A stretch of DNA of 64,000 bases from Hymenobacter sedentarius (GCF_001507645.1 NZ_CP013909.1:3224001-3288000), one strand, 5' to 3'. Positions 52,882 to 61,168 are shown, numbered from the stretch's first letter. The notes: generated by a model not told the origin, from the letters alone. Numbers and translations: made by a program.

Positions 52882-53843
52882 ATACCTGCTTGGTAGTCGA
52901 TGAGATGCACCCGTCGCTTGAGCCGATGCTGCAAGCCATTGGCGTATCGATAAACTATTGCCCCAACCTGACGGCTGCCGAAGTACCTGCCGCCCTTGCG
53001 GCTTTTCCCTACGAGGGCTTGATGGTGCGCAGCAAGCTGCGCGTGACGGCTGACCTGCTGGCCCACGGCCCGCACCTGCGCTACGTGGCCCGGGCCGGCG
53101 CCGGGGTCGATAATATCGATGAGGCCGCCATGGCCGCGGCTGGCGTCACGCTGCTCAACGCGCCTGAGGGCAACCGCGACGCGGTGGGCGAATATGCCGT
53201 GGGCCTGCTGCTGGCGCTGTTCCGCAACATTGCCCGGGCCGACCACGAAGTGCGCCAGGGCCAGTGGCAGCGCGAGGCCAACAGGGGCGAGGAAATCGGT
53301 GGCAAAACTGTGGGGCTGCTGGGCTATGGGCACATGGGCCGGGCGTTTGCGCGCCGGCTCAGCGCTTTTGGCTGCACCGTGCTGGCCCATGACATTGACC
53401 CAAGCTGTACGGCCGATGATTACGCTACGCTGGTAAGCCTGCCCGAGCTGCAGGCCCGCGCCGAAGTGCTGAGCCTGCACATACCGTACTCGCCGGCCAA
53501 TCATCATTTTGTCGATGAGCGCCTGCTCGCTGGGTTTGCCGCGCCGATTTGGCTGCTCAATACGGCCCGGGGCGAAGTGCTGAACCAGGCTGCCTTGGTA
53601 CGGGCGCTGCAGGCCGGAAAGGTGCGCGGCGCGGCCCTCGATGTGCTCGAAAATGAACGGCTTGGCACGCTTACTCCCGAGCAGCAGCAGCCGTTTAATT
53701 TCCTCGCTTCCTCTGCCAACGTTGTGCTTTCGCCCCACATCGGCGGCTGGACGCACCAGAGTTACGCCCGCATCAACGAGGTGCTGGTGCGCAAGATTGC
53801 GGCTTTCCGACAGGTGCGGCAGGGAGCGACGGCGGGGAGCTAG
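52875..53843 (+). CDS. D-2-hydroxyacid dehydrogenase (phosphoglycerate dehydrogenase-like)
   Basis: A 322-residue NAD-dependent dehydrogenase. The nucleotide site is GLLGYGHMGRAFARR near residue 150; catalytic residues appear as Arg in NTARGEV, Glu in the ENERLG region and His in SPHIGGWTHQ. It lacks the ACT domain of full-length SerA, so it could be a short phosphoglycerate dehydrogenase or act on another 2-hydroxyacid. The SerC-like gene lies 30 kb away. Start ATG 52875 overlaps the upstream lipoprotein gene. Confidence 0.88.
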   Translation: MVNTCLVVDEMHPSLEPMLQAIGVSINYCPNLTAAEVPAALAAFPYEGLMVRSKLRVTADLLAHGPHLRYVARAGAGVDNIDEAAMAAAGVTLLNAPEGNRDAVGEYAVGLLLALFRNIARADHEVRQGQWQREANRGEEIGGKTVGLLGYGHMGRAFARRLSAFGCTVLAHDIDPSCTADDYATLVSLPELQARAEVLSLHIPYSPANHHFVDERLLAGFAAPIWLLNTARGEVLNQAALVRALQAGKVRGAALDVLENERLGTLTPEQQQPFNFLASSANVVLSPHIGGWTHQSYARINEVLVRKIAAFRQVRQGATAGS

Positions 53844-53855
53844 CCCGTTTTTGCG

Positions 53856-53863
53856 TATCTTTG
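53856..53863 (+). promoter_or_regulatory. -7 box TATCTTTG upstream of greA
   Basis: Perfect TAnnTTTG match, about 85 nt before the greA ATG, immediately upstream of a strong hairpin. Confidence 0.55.
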
Positions 53864-53879
53864 CAGTGAACCTAAGAAG

Positions 53880-53920
53880 GGAGAACGGTTGGCAGTGCCA
53901 GCCGTTCTCCTTGCTTTTTA
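53880..53920 (+). terminator. hairpin with T-rich tail in the greA leader
   Basis: GGAGAACGGTTGGC pairs with GCCAGCCGTTCTCC (one G-T pair) around AGT, followed by TTGCTTTTTA. As a terminator it would end the upstream gene; but it lies downstream of the TATCTTTG box, so it would also interrupt the greA leader and could act as an attenuator. Confidence 0.7.
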
Positions 53921-53948
53921 GCCAAACCCACCAGCCGCTACATCCATC

Positions 53949-54422
53949 ATGTCCACCATCAACTATTACACCCCCGAGGGCCTGCAAAAACTGAAGGAGG
54001 AACTCCAGGACCTGAAAGTCCGGGGCCGGGCCAAAGCTGCCGAAGATTTGCGCGAAGCCCGCGACAAAGGCGACCTGAGCGAAAACGCCGAATACGACGC
54101 CGCCAAGGACGCCCAGGGTTTGCTGGAGCTGAAGATTTCGAAGCTCGAAGAAGTTGTCGGCAATGCCCGCGTCATCGACGAGACGAACATGGACTTCACC
54201 AAGGTGCTCATCATGAGCAAGGTGAAGCTCAAGAATCTGAAAAACAACATGGTGCTCGACTACACGCTGGTAGCCGAGGAAGAAGCCAACCTGGCCGCCG
54301 GCAAAATCTCCGTGAAGTCGCCCATCGGCAAAGGCTTACTGGGCAAATCGGCCGGCGACATGGCCGAAATCATTGTGCCGGCCGGCAAGCTGCAGTTTGA
54401 GATTCTGGAAATCAGCCGGTAG
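53949..54422 (+). CDS. greA: transcription elongation factor GreA
   Basis: A 157-residue factor that enters the RNA polymerase secondary channel to stimulate cleavage of backtracked RNA. The N-terminal coiled coil begins YYTPEGLQKLKEELQDLKV with the acidic tip ARDKGDLSENAEYDAAKD, and the C-terminal domain has the GLLGKSAGDMAEI stretch. Adjacent hairpin and promoter box suggest regulated transcription. The HIT-NuiA gene follows 160 bp downstream. Confidence 0.96.
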   Translation: MSTINYYTPEGLQKLKEELQDLKVRGRAKAAEDLREARDKGDLSENAEYDAAKDAQGLLELKISKLEEVVGNARVIDETNMDFTKVLIMSKVKLKNLKNNMVLDYTLVAEEEANLAAGKISVKSPIGKGLLGKSAGDMAEIIVPAGKLQFEILEISR

Positions 54423-54427
54423 GCTAT

Positions 54428-54579
54428 AGTTGTCGGTTGCTAGTTTTTAGTTGTTAGGGCAGTTCCGCAAGGGACTGCCCTAACTGTTTTGGGGCAGTTG
54501 CCCGGCGTTGGGCAGCGGGTTCTCGTTTATTTGCATCAAGTACCTGACAACCGACAACGAACCACTGACAACTAACGCC
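54428..54579. repeat. inverted heptamer arrays with a nested hairpin
   Basis: Left words TTGTCGG, TTGCTAG, TTTTTAG, TTGTTAG (54430-54457) and right words CTGACAA, CCGACAA, CGAACCA, CTGACAA, CTAAC (54544-54576) are inverse to each other. Between them GGGCAGTTCC pairs with GGGACTGCCC, which may terminate greA. The right array ends a few bases before the next ATG. Confidence 0.78.
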
Positions 54580-54581
54580 CC

Positions 54582-55415
54582 ATGCCTTCTATTTTTTCGC
54601 GCATCGTTTCCGGCGAGCTGCCGGCGTATAAAGTAGCCGAAGACGGCCGCCACCTGGCGTTTCTCGACATCACGCCCTTGGTGGAAGGCCACACGCTGGT
54701 GATTCCCAAGAAGGAAGTCGACTACATCTTCGACCTGCCGACGGATGAGCTGGCCGCGCTGCACGTCTTTGCGCAACGAGTAGCGAAGGGAGTGCAGGCC
54801 GCCGTGACTTGTAAGCGCATTGGCGTGGCCGTGATTGGACTGGAAGTGCCGCACGCGCACATTCACCTCATTCCGATGAACAAGGTGTCGGACATGAACT
54901 TCGCCAACCCCAAAATCAAAGTGCCCGAGGCCCGCATGCAGGAACTGGTGGCGGCAATCGCGGCCAAAGTAGAGGGCGGCAGCGGCCTGAGCGAAGCAAA
55001 AACTAGCTCAAGTGCTGACTCCGGGGCCGCAGTGCCATCGGAGCTAAAAAAGCAGGTGGATGGCCTGATGTTCATGAGCGAATCGGATGCTCCGCTGGAA
55101 GCCGTAGCATATGCTGCTCCTGGTGGGGAGTTGTCGGATGCGGCACTGCTTAAGGCGGTGGGTGAGCCCGCGGGCAGCAAAGTCGAAACCGTGGAGCTCA
55201 CCCAATTCCTGCGCAACCACACGGCCGATAACGGCGTGCTGGGCGACGAAAAGCTGGCCAACCGCTACAAAGCCCTACAGATGTTTATGAAGCAGGAACT
55301 GGATGGCACAAAAGTGTACCGCGTGGGCACTGGGCCGCAGGTGCACGCCTACGCGCTGGGCCGCACTGCCGATGGCACCTTGGCCGGCTTCAAAACCGTG
55401 TTGACGGAAACCTGA
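54582..55415 (+). CDS. HIT-family nucleotide hydrolase fused to a NuiA-type nuclease inhibitor domain
   Basis: A 277-residue fusion. Residues 1-128 are a HIT domain (FSRIVSGELPAYKVAED; histidine triad H91, H93 and H95 in HAHIHLIP), the fold of nucleoside 5'-phosphoramidate hydrolases. A Ser/Ala-rich linker (about 131-152) leads to residues 153-277, which match from memory the nuclease A inhibitor (NuiA, PF07924) of Anabaena: LKKQVDGLMFMSESDAPLE at the start, VYRVGTGPQVHAYALGRTADG, and the C-terminal Thr. No signal peptide, so cytoplasmic. A typical HIT protein has only about 130 residues, so the second half is an added domain. A NucA-type nuclease lies one gene downstream. Confidence 0.83.
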   Translation: MPSIFSRIVSGELPAYKVAEDGRHLAFLDITPLVEGHTLVIPKKEVDYIFDLPTDELAALHVFAQRVAKGVQAAVTCKRIGVAVIGLEVPHAHIHLIPMNKVSDMNFANPKIKVPEARMQELVAAIAAKVEGGSGLSEAKTSSSADSGAAVPSELKKQVDGLMFMSESDAPLEAVAYAAPGGELSDAALLKAVGEPAGSKVETVELTQFLRNHTADNGVLGDEKLANRYKALQMFMKQELDGTKVYRVGTGPQVHAYALGRTADGTLAGFKTVLTET

Positions 55416-55525
55416 GGCCACTTTAGTTTTGAATACTTAGCTCAATAAGGCGTGCAACTTAAGCGTAGGGTTGGCGGTCAGGCACAAACACGGGAGGGTC
55501 CCGTGCAAAATGTCTCGCTACCTCG

Positions 55526-56509
55526 ATGAAAAAACTTTATGCCTTTCTGTTGCTGGGCCTGAGCTTCAGCGCCTGTCAGCAACAGCCCGTTCCTCTTGCC
55601 ACCGACCAGGTAAATACCCTCGTGGGCAATGCGGGCTACGTAGCCGCCACGGGCCAGCAGCCCACTGCCAGCACCAATGATGATGCCCGAGTGCAGGCCC
55701 ACCTGGCGTATGCCGAGCGGCTGTTGCGCCAGCGCCCTACGGCCGGTCTGAACCCCACGCTGGCCCAACGCCGCGTGCATCTGCTCGATTTGCTGCACCC
55801 CTATTGGACGGCCGGTGTGTTTCCGCGCAACTACGACTATCCCGGGGAGCGCCGGCCTTGCTTCATCGACCGCGACGGCCGCCTGTGCGCGGTTGGGTTC
55901 TTGGTAGCCGAAACAGCTGGCCGTCCCGTGGCAGAACGCATAAACAAAGCGCATCAGTACGACCTGATTGCCGACATGCGCGCCCCCGAGCTAGCCGAAT
56001 GGGTGCAGACTTCCGGCCTCACCAAGCAGGAGTGCGCCCTGATTCAGCCCACTTACGGCTACCCAGTTCCCGGTGCCAGCACCCAAACCGTAGCCCCGGT
56101 GGCTACCCGCTACGCCGTGGGCACGGCCGTGTGGAGCGGCTTCAATACCATGCTGGGCGTCGCCAATGCCAGCCAGTTCAACCTGCCGGGAGTGAGCCGG
56201 GGCGTGGCCTACGTGGGCCTGCTCAGCGGAGCCGGGCAAGTGCTGATGGGCGCCTTTAATTTGCCCGCCGACGAAACGCCGTATTACGGCATCGGGTGGA
56301 ATCCATATCCTGCGGCTGGCACATCGCACGCCCCGGAGCGTACCGTTTCCTTTGTGAATATTGGGGCAGGGACAGCCACTTTGGCGCTGAGTACCTGGAA
56401 TCTGCTTCACCACCGAAACATGGCCAAAGCTAGCCGGACGGAGGTGGGAGTAGTTAATTTCCCGGGCCCATCGGGAGGAACCGGGCTTTCGCTGACGCAC
56501 CGTTTCTAG
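55526..56509 (+). CDS. lipoprotein with a conserved domain of unknown function
   Basis: A 327-residue lipoprotein. MKKLYAFLLLGLSFSAC ends in a lipobox (acylated Cys17). About residues 75-180 contain a patterned stretch (RRVHLLDLLHPYW, YPGERRPCFIDRDGRLCAVGFL, SGLTKQECALIQPTYG) with two conserved cysteines; I have seen this in other bacterial hypothetical proteins but cannot name it. The C-terminal part is Gly/Ala-rich and may be membrane-associated or beta-rich. It lies between the HIT-NuiA gene and the convergent nuclease gene. Function unknown. Confidence 0.75.
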   Translation: MKKLYAFLLLGLSFSACQQQPVPLATDQVNTLVGNAGYVAATGQQPTASTNDDARVQAHLAYAERLLRQRPTAGLNPTLAQRRVHLLDLLHPYWTAGVFPRNYDYPGERRPCFIDRDGRLCAVGFLVAETAGRPVAERINKAHQYDLIADMRAPELAEWVQTSGLTKQECALIQPTYGYPVPGASTQTVAPVATRYAVGTAVWSGFNTMLGVANASQFNLPGVSRGVAYVGLLSGAGQVLMGAFNLPADETPYYGIGWNPYPAAGTSHAPERTVSFVNIGAGTATLALSTWNLLHHRNMAKASRTEVGVVNFPGPSGGTGLSLTHRF

Positions 56510-56546
56510 CCGTTAGCAGTCAAAAAGTCCAGCTAAAACGAAAACT

Positions 56547-56581
56547 AAAACGCCTGAAGCAACCATTGCTTCAGGCGTTTT
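56547..56581. terminator. bidirectional terminator between the lipoprotein and nuclease genes
   Basis: AAAACGCCTGAAGCAA pairs perfectly with TTGCTTCAGGCGTTTT around CCA, between two convergent genes. Confidence 0.93.
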
Positions 56582-56652
56582 GGCTTTACATCAAATCCGT
56601 GAATCCCGTCAATCAAGGCGTCGATTTCGACGCCATCACCTGTTAATTCGGT

Positions 56653-58128
56653 TTACAGCGCCCGGCCACTATCCACCAGCTTTTGCAAGCGGGCTTGGGT
56701 GTTTTGCGGCAGGGCGCTAAGCAAATCTAGGCCGGTTGCAGCTTCGATTTTATCGACGGAAGTGAGGTACTGCCGCCAATCGGGATTCACACTGTTGTCG
56801 TTGGGCGTGTCGATGGCCAGCACGCGCACGCTAGGGTCGGTGCTGAGGCGCTGCAGGTCGTTCTGGCCTTCGGGGAGGATGACCATGACTTTCCAAATGC
56901 GGGCGGGCACGGTTACGCGGCCTTCGTCCAAGGTGGTGGCGAAGCCGTTGGCACCGGTGCCGCCTCGGCCGTAGCTGCCCATGATGATGTACACCTCCTG
57001 GCCGCGCTGCACCTGCGAGCGGCCGTATTCTTCGAGGTGGGCCCAGGTTTGCTGGTTATTGTGCGGGGCCTGGGGCACCATATTGGTCATCAGGAACGTG
57101 GCCGAATTGGCGTCGAGGTCGCTGGTGCGGTCGCCGCTGGGGCAGTTGTGGCCTTTGTCGAAGCCGGAGCGGGCGTAGCTGGCGGGCGTGACCTGGTAAA
57201 ACTGCCGGGGCAGGGCAGCGTCGGGGCGGAAGTTGTTCTGGCGCGGGGCCTGGCCGAGGTCGCCGCGGCCCAGGTGCCAGCTCACCCAGGTGGGGATGCC
57301 GCGCGTGGCGTGGTAGCCTATCGTAAATTCCGGGTGCACCAGCAGGTAGTTGTTGGCGTTGGCGGGGTCGGAAGTGGCGCCGCTGGGGTTGCCCAGGGCC
57401 AGGTTGTCTTCGGAAGTAGACGGGGCTTGCGTACCCGCGCCTACCGGTGCCTGGCCGGTGCGAGGCTGGGCAGGCCGCGAATTAGGCTGGCCGGGAGTGG
57501 CCGGTTGGGGGGTGTTTCGGTTTTCGAAATAGCCGCCGGTGGCGCCGGTGCTCACGGCTACGGCGGGCCCTTTGGCCGTTTCCAGCGTAATGTCGTCGAT
57601 GTTGAGCCGGTTGTTCGGGCCGCTGGTTTTGCGGATTTCCAAGCGGATGGGCTCGTTGGCCACGCCGGCGAACATGTGGGGCACCAGGGCCGGGCCGCGG
57701 GTTTCGATGGGCTGGCCGGTGCGCACGAAGCTGCGGCCGCCGTCGCGGCTCAGCCACAGCTCCCAGGTGCTGGGGCCGTCCTGCCCGTAGGCCGCCGCGC
57801 TGATGGTAATGCGCTGCACCCCGGGCACGGCGTCGAAGTTCATGCGGATGCGGCCCAGGTTGTGCAGGCGGGCCGCGCGCTCACCGCTTTTGTGGTCCTG
57901 CGGGCTGCTGCCCACCAAGGCATCGGCAAAGTGCCAGGTGCCGGTGGCCAGGGGCTCGTCTGCTTCGGTATATGCGCCCTTGCTGCCGGTTTCGAAGGTC
58001 TCGGGGAAAGGAGCGGGAGCCGCCTGAGCAGGCTTCGCAGGGGCCGGGGGCCGCTGGGTGGCATTTTCGGGCTGCTGCTGCGAACAGGCCAGCAAAGCCA
58101 GGGATAAAAGCAGGAAAGGGGAGCGCAT
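56653..58128 (-). CDS. DNA/RNA non-specific endonuclease lipoprotein (NucA type)
   Basis: A 491-residue exported nuclease. A 14-residue signal sequence ends in a lipobox (LALLAC, acylated Cys15). After a Pro/Ala linker comes a beta-sandwich-like N-terminal domain (about 42-185), a second Pro/Thr-rich linker, and the catalytic domain (about 255-485). The beta-beta-alpha-Me motif has D324, K325, G326 and H327 in DKGHNCPSGDR, then N349 in TNM, and NNQQTWAHLE with N357/N358 and E366. The domain strongly resembles Anabaena NucA. Expected to degrade nucleic acid at or outside the envelope. A near-match box TACTTTCG lies 5 nt upstream of the ATG. Confidence 0.9.
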   Translation of the reverse strand: MRSPFLLLSLALLACSQQQPENATQRPPAPAKPAQAAPAPFPETFETGSKGAYTEADEPLATGTWHFADALVGSSPQDHKSGERAARLHNLGRIRMNFDAVPGVQRITISAAAYGQDGPSTWELWLSRDGGRSFVRTGQPIETRGPALVPHMFAGVANEPIRLEIRKTSGPNNRLNIDDITLETAKGPAVAVSTGATGGYFENRNTPQPATPGQPNSRPAQPRTGQAPVGAGTQAPSTSEDNLALGNPSGATSDPANANNYLLVHPEFTIGYHATRGIPTWVSWHLGRGDLGQAPRQNNFRPDAALPRQFYQVTPASYARSGFDKGHNCPSGDRTSDLDANSATFLMTNMVPQAPHNNQQTWAHLEEYGRSQVQRGQEVYIIMGSYGRGGTGANGFATTLDEGRVTVPARIWKVMVILPEGQNDLQRLSTDPSVRVLAIDTPNDNSVNPDWRQYLTSVDKIEAATGLDLLSALPQNTQARLQKLVDSGRAL

Positions 58129-58170
58129 GAAGGCGAAAGTAGGAAGCCCGGGGTTCTTAAGCGGACAATA

Positions 58171-58202
58171 AAAAGACCTCCGTTGGACTACGGAGGTCTT
58201 TT
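58171..58202 (-). terminator. rho-independent terminator after selO
   Basis: AAAAGACCTCCG pairs with CGGAGGTCTTTT around an eight-base loop; T-rich on either strand. It lies between selO and the nuclease gene, both leftward. Confidence 0.88.
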
Positions 58203-58308
58203 GCAACGTTACCAAAGTGATTTACTGCTATATCAAGGCTTCGGGAAGACTTTGTGCCGGAAGTTGAGCTGGATTTAAAACGGCTAATTCCGGCCAATGG
58301 CTGCAAAT

Positions 58309-59907
58309 TTAAGAACTGCACGAAAGCGTGGCGCAGCCCGGCATGTCCCAGGCCCAATCGGGGCGTTTGGCGGCAAATTCCTCGTGCTCGGGTTGCTCAC
58401 TATATGGGTGTTTGAGAACCTCCATCAACGTGTTCAAGTAGGCAAGGTCGCCTTTTTCGGCGGCTTCAATGGCATTCTGAGCCAGGTAATTGCGCAGCAC
58501 GTACTTGGGGTTGGCGCCCAGCATCAGGGCCTTGATGGCCGCTTCGGAATTGGTTTCCTGCCGCAGGCGCTGCAGGTAGCGTTGCAGCCACTGGAGCAAG
58601 GGCGTGTGCGCCGGGTTGGGCATCGGAACATAGGTCGCGGCGGCCAGCAGCTCTTGGAAACGTTCGCTTTCCTGCTCGGGCGCGGCTACCAGTTCCGGGG
58701 CAATGTGCGAAAGCTGCCGGAAGAAAATGGTCATGTCAACCTCGGCTTCGGCCAGCGCCTCGTGCAGGCCGCCGGTCAGGTGCACGTCTTCCTTGGGGTG
58801 CAGGGCGGTGAGGCCCAGCTTGCGGAGCATGATTTCCTGCCGCGTGCTTTCAAATGCCGTCACGTACGAATCGAGGCCGGGCCGCAACACTTCCACATCG
58901 GAAACGAGCAGCGCCAGCGCCTCGGCCAGCCGCGCCAGGTTCCAGAGCGCGACCTGGGGCTGCTGGCCAAAGGCGTAGCGGCGGTAGCTGAAATCGGTGG
59001 TGTTGGGCGTCCAGCCGGGGTCGTAGGGCTCGAGCCAGCCGTAGGGGCCGTAGTCGATGGTGAGGCCCAGGATGGACATGTTGTCGGTGTTCATCACGCC
59101 GTGCACAAAGCCCACGGTCATCCAGTGGGCCACCATCACGGCGGTGCGCCGGCAAATTTCGGCAAACCACTGCACGTAGACTTCCGGCGAGGGCGCCCCC
59201 AGCTCGGGGTAGTGGTGCGTGATAACGTAGTCGGCCAGGGCGCGCAGGTTGTCGAGCTCGCCGGCGGCGGCCATCATCTGGAAATTGCCAAATCGGATGA
59301 AGGTGGGCGCCACGCGGGCCACAATGGCGCCCGGCTCGGGTCGGGGGTTGCCGTTGTAAAACATGTCGCGCACCACGGTATCGCCGGTGCCCACCAAACT
59401 AAGGGCCCGGGTGGTGGGCACGCCCAGGTAGTGCATGGCCTCGCTGCACACAAACTCCCGCAGGGAGGAGCGCAGCACGGCCCGGCCATCGGCGCGGCGC
59501 GAGTAGGGCGTGGGACCCGCGCCCTTGAGCTGGATTTCCCAGGTGCTGCCGTCGGTGGCTTCCAGCTCGCCCAGGGAAATGGCGCGGCCGTCGCCGAGCT
59601 GGCCCGCCCAGTTGCCAAACTGGTGGCCGGCGTAGCGCGCCGCAAAGGGCTTCATGCTGTCCGTTACGAGGTTGCCGGCCAGGGCATCCACCGTGGGGCC
59701 GCGCTCGGCGGGCCGGGCCAGGCCAAGGTAGTCGCCGAGGTCGTCGGACCAAGCCAGCAGGTGCGGGTCGCGCACGGGCGTTGGCTCAACCCGCGAATAC
59801 GTGTAGCCCGGCACCTGGCGGGGCCGGTTGTCCGGGGCGGTTTCGCCGTGCAGCTCATCAACTAAAGTGTTGCTGAATTCGGCTTCGTGTAGTTGCTGAG
59901 GAGTCAT
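58309..59907 (-). CDS. selO: protein adenylyltransferase SelO (YdiU)
   Basis: A 532-residue pseudokinase-fold enzyme that transfers AMP to proteins and helps in oxidative stress. The family stretches YAGHQFGNWAGQLGDGRAI, QLKGAGPTPYSR and HGVMNTDNMSILG are present, with an acid likely acting in ATP binding (DYGPYGWL). The C-terminus ends CSS, where the animal enzyme has selenocysteine-Ser-Ser. ATG at 59905-59907 begins MTPQQLHEAEFSNTLVDE; a longer frame is not supported. Confidence 0.95.
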   Translation of the reverse strand: MTPQQLHEAEFSNTLVDELHGETAPDNRPRQVPGYTYSRVEPTPVRDPHLLAWSDDLGDYLGLARPAERGPTVDALAGNLVTDSMKPFAARYAGHQFGNWAGQLGDGRAISLGELEATDGSTWEIQLKGAGPTPYSRRADGRAVLRSSLREFVCSEAMHYLGVPTTRALSLVGTGDTVVRDMFYNGNPRPEPGAIVARVAPTFIRFGNFQMMAAAGELDNLRALADYVITHHYPELGAPSPEVYVQWFAEICRRTAVMVAHWMTVGFVHGVMNTDNMSILGLTIDYGPYGWLEPYDPGWTPNTTDFSYRRYAFGQQPQVALWNLARLAEALALLVSDVEVLRPGLDSYVTAFESTRQEIMLRKLGLTALHPKEDVHLTGGLHEALAEAEVDMTIFFRQLSHIAPELVAAPEQESERFQELLAAATYVPMPNPAHTPLLQWLQRYLQRLRQETNSEAAIKALMLGANPKYVLRNYLAQNAIEAAEKGDLAYLNTLMEVLKHPYSEQPEHEEFAAKRPDWAWDMPGCATLSCSS

Positions 59908-60092
59908 TGGGAGAGAGTAGCTAACGAGTTGAGACGGAGAAGCAGGGCTCAAAACCAGCCGCTGCAAGCTGGCAAACGGGTATTGGGCGGGCTTGTTCGG
60001 TTGAGCTTAGGGTGAGAGTTCTTCAGATATAATGGCAGACCAACACCGTAACGCTCAGCTTTAAAAAATCCTTACTGATTCCCAGCAAACTC

Positions 60093-60123
60093 AACAGGCC
60101 CACAGTTGAGCTGCGGGCCTGTT
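60093..60123 (-). terminator. weak hairpin after the aldo/keto reductase gene
   Basis: AACAGGCCC and CAG pair with CTG and GGGCCTGTT around a short loop; flanking T-richness is weak. Confidence 0.55.
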
Positions 60124-60148
60124 AGGTGAAGGTGCTTGGGCGCAGTAA

Positions 60149-61168
60149 TTACGCTTGTCTGTCGCCGCCGGTGAAAGCCAGCATCCAGCCCGGGTATTCG
60201 GGGGTGAGCTTGCTTACTTCATCAAGCTGCTGCAGCTCCTCGGGCGTAAACCGTACGTCGACGGCCTGGAGGTTATCGTCGAGCTGCTCCATTTTTTTGG
60301 CGCCGATGATGACGCTGGTCACCACTTGCTGGTGCAGCAGCCAGGCCAGTGCCAGAGCCGCTACGGAAGTGTCTTTAGCCAGGGCCATGGGCCGCAGGTG
60401 GTCGATGATGTCTAAGGCCAGGTCTTTGTTGACGGGCGGGAAGTCGAAGCCGCTGCGGCGAGAGTCGTCGGCCTGTAGGTTTTCGCGGGTGAACTTGCCG
60501 CTGAGAAAGCCGCCGGCCAGGGGGCTCCACACCATCAGGCCCACTTTTTGGTCGAGCAGCAGCGGCACCAGTTCGCGCTCCAGGTCGCGCCCGGCAATGG
60601 TGTAGTAGGCTTGCAGCGACACGAACCGGGACAGGTGGCGGAAATGCGAGTAGTCGAGCGCCTTCATCAGCTGCCAGGCCGCCAGGTTGCTGGCCCCGAT
60701 GTAGCGCACTTTGCCGCTGCGCACCAGGTCGTCGAGGGCCCGCAGGGTTTCGTCCAGGGGCGTGAGCGGGTCGTAGCTGTGGATTTGGTAGAGGTCGATG
60801 TAGTCGGTGTTCAGGCGCCGGAGGCTGGCCTCGGCTTCGGCCATGATGTGCTTGCGCGTGAGGCCGGAATCGTTGGGGCCTTCGCCCATTTTGCCGCGCA
60901 CTTTGGTGGCCAGCACCAGGTCGTCGCGGTTCACGCCCAGGTTGCGGATGGACTGCCCAGTGAGTTCCTCGGAAAGGCCTTCGGAGTAGACGTTGGCCGT
61001 GTCAATGAAATTGATGCCGGCGTCGAGCGCGCGCCGCATAATGTCGTCCACGGCCGGCTGCTGGAGCGAGCCAATGGCCTGGGCCCAGCCCTTGCCGCCA
61101 AAGGTCATGGTGCCGAGGCAGAGCTCCGATACTTTGAGGCCGGTTTGGCCGAGCAGATTGTATTTCAT
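60149..61168 (-). CDS. aldo/keto reductase
   Basis: A 339-residue NADPH-dependent oxidoreductase of the AKR family. The (beta/alpha)8 barrel is visible with the catalytic Asp-Tyr in FIDTANVYSEG near residue 52, Lys in LVLATKV near 85 and His in YQIHSYDPL; a C-terminal NADP loop follows (IGAKKMEQLDDN). Similar to the YajO/Gcy1-like group. Physiological substrate unknown. Confidence 0.92.
   Translation of the reverse strand: MKYNLLGQTGLKVSELCLGTMTFGGKGWAQAIGSLQQPAVDDIMRRALDAGINFIDTANVYSEGLSEELTGQSIRNLGVNRDDLVLATKVRGKMGEGPNDSGLTRKHIMAEAEASLRRLNTDYIDLYQIHSYDPLTPLDETLRALDDLVRSGKVRYIGASNLAAWQLMKALDYSHFRHLSRFVSLQAYYTIAGRDLERELVPLLLDQKVGLMVWSPLAGGFLSGKFTRENLQADDSRRSGFDFPPVNKDLALDIIDHLRPMALAKDTSVAALALAWLLHQQVVTSVIIGAKKMEQLDDNLQAVDVRFTPEELQQLDEVSKLTPEYPGWMLAFTGGDRQA

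Noticed and set aside
58297..59865. 522-residue plus-strand open frame opposite selO
   Set aside because: Antisense to a gene with complete SelO motifs; low-complexity Gly/Val/His composition typical of shadow frames.
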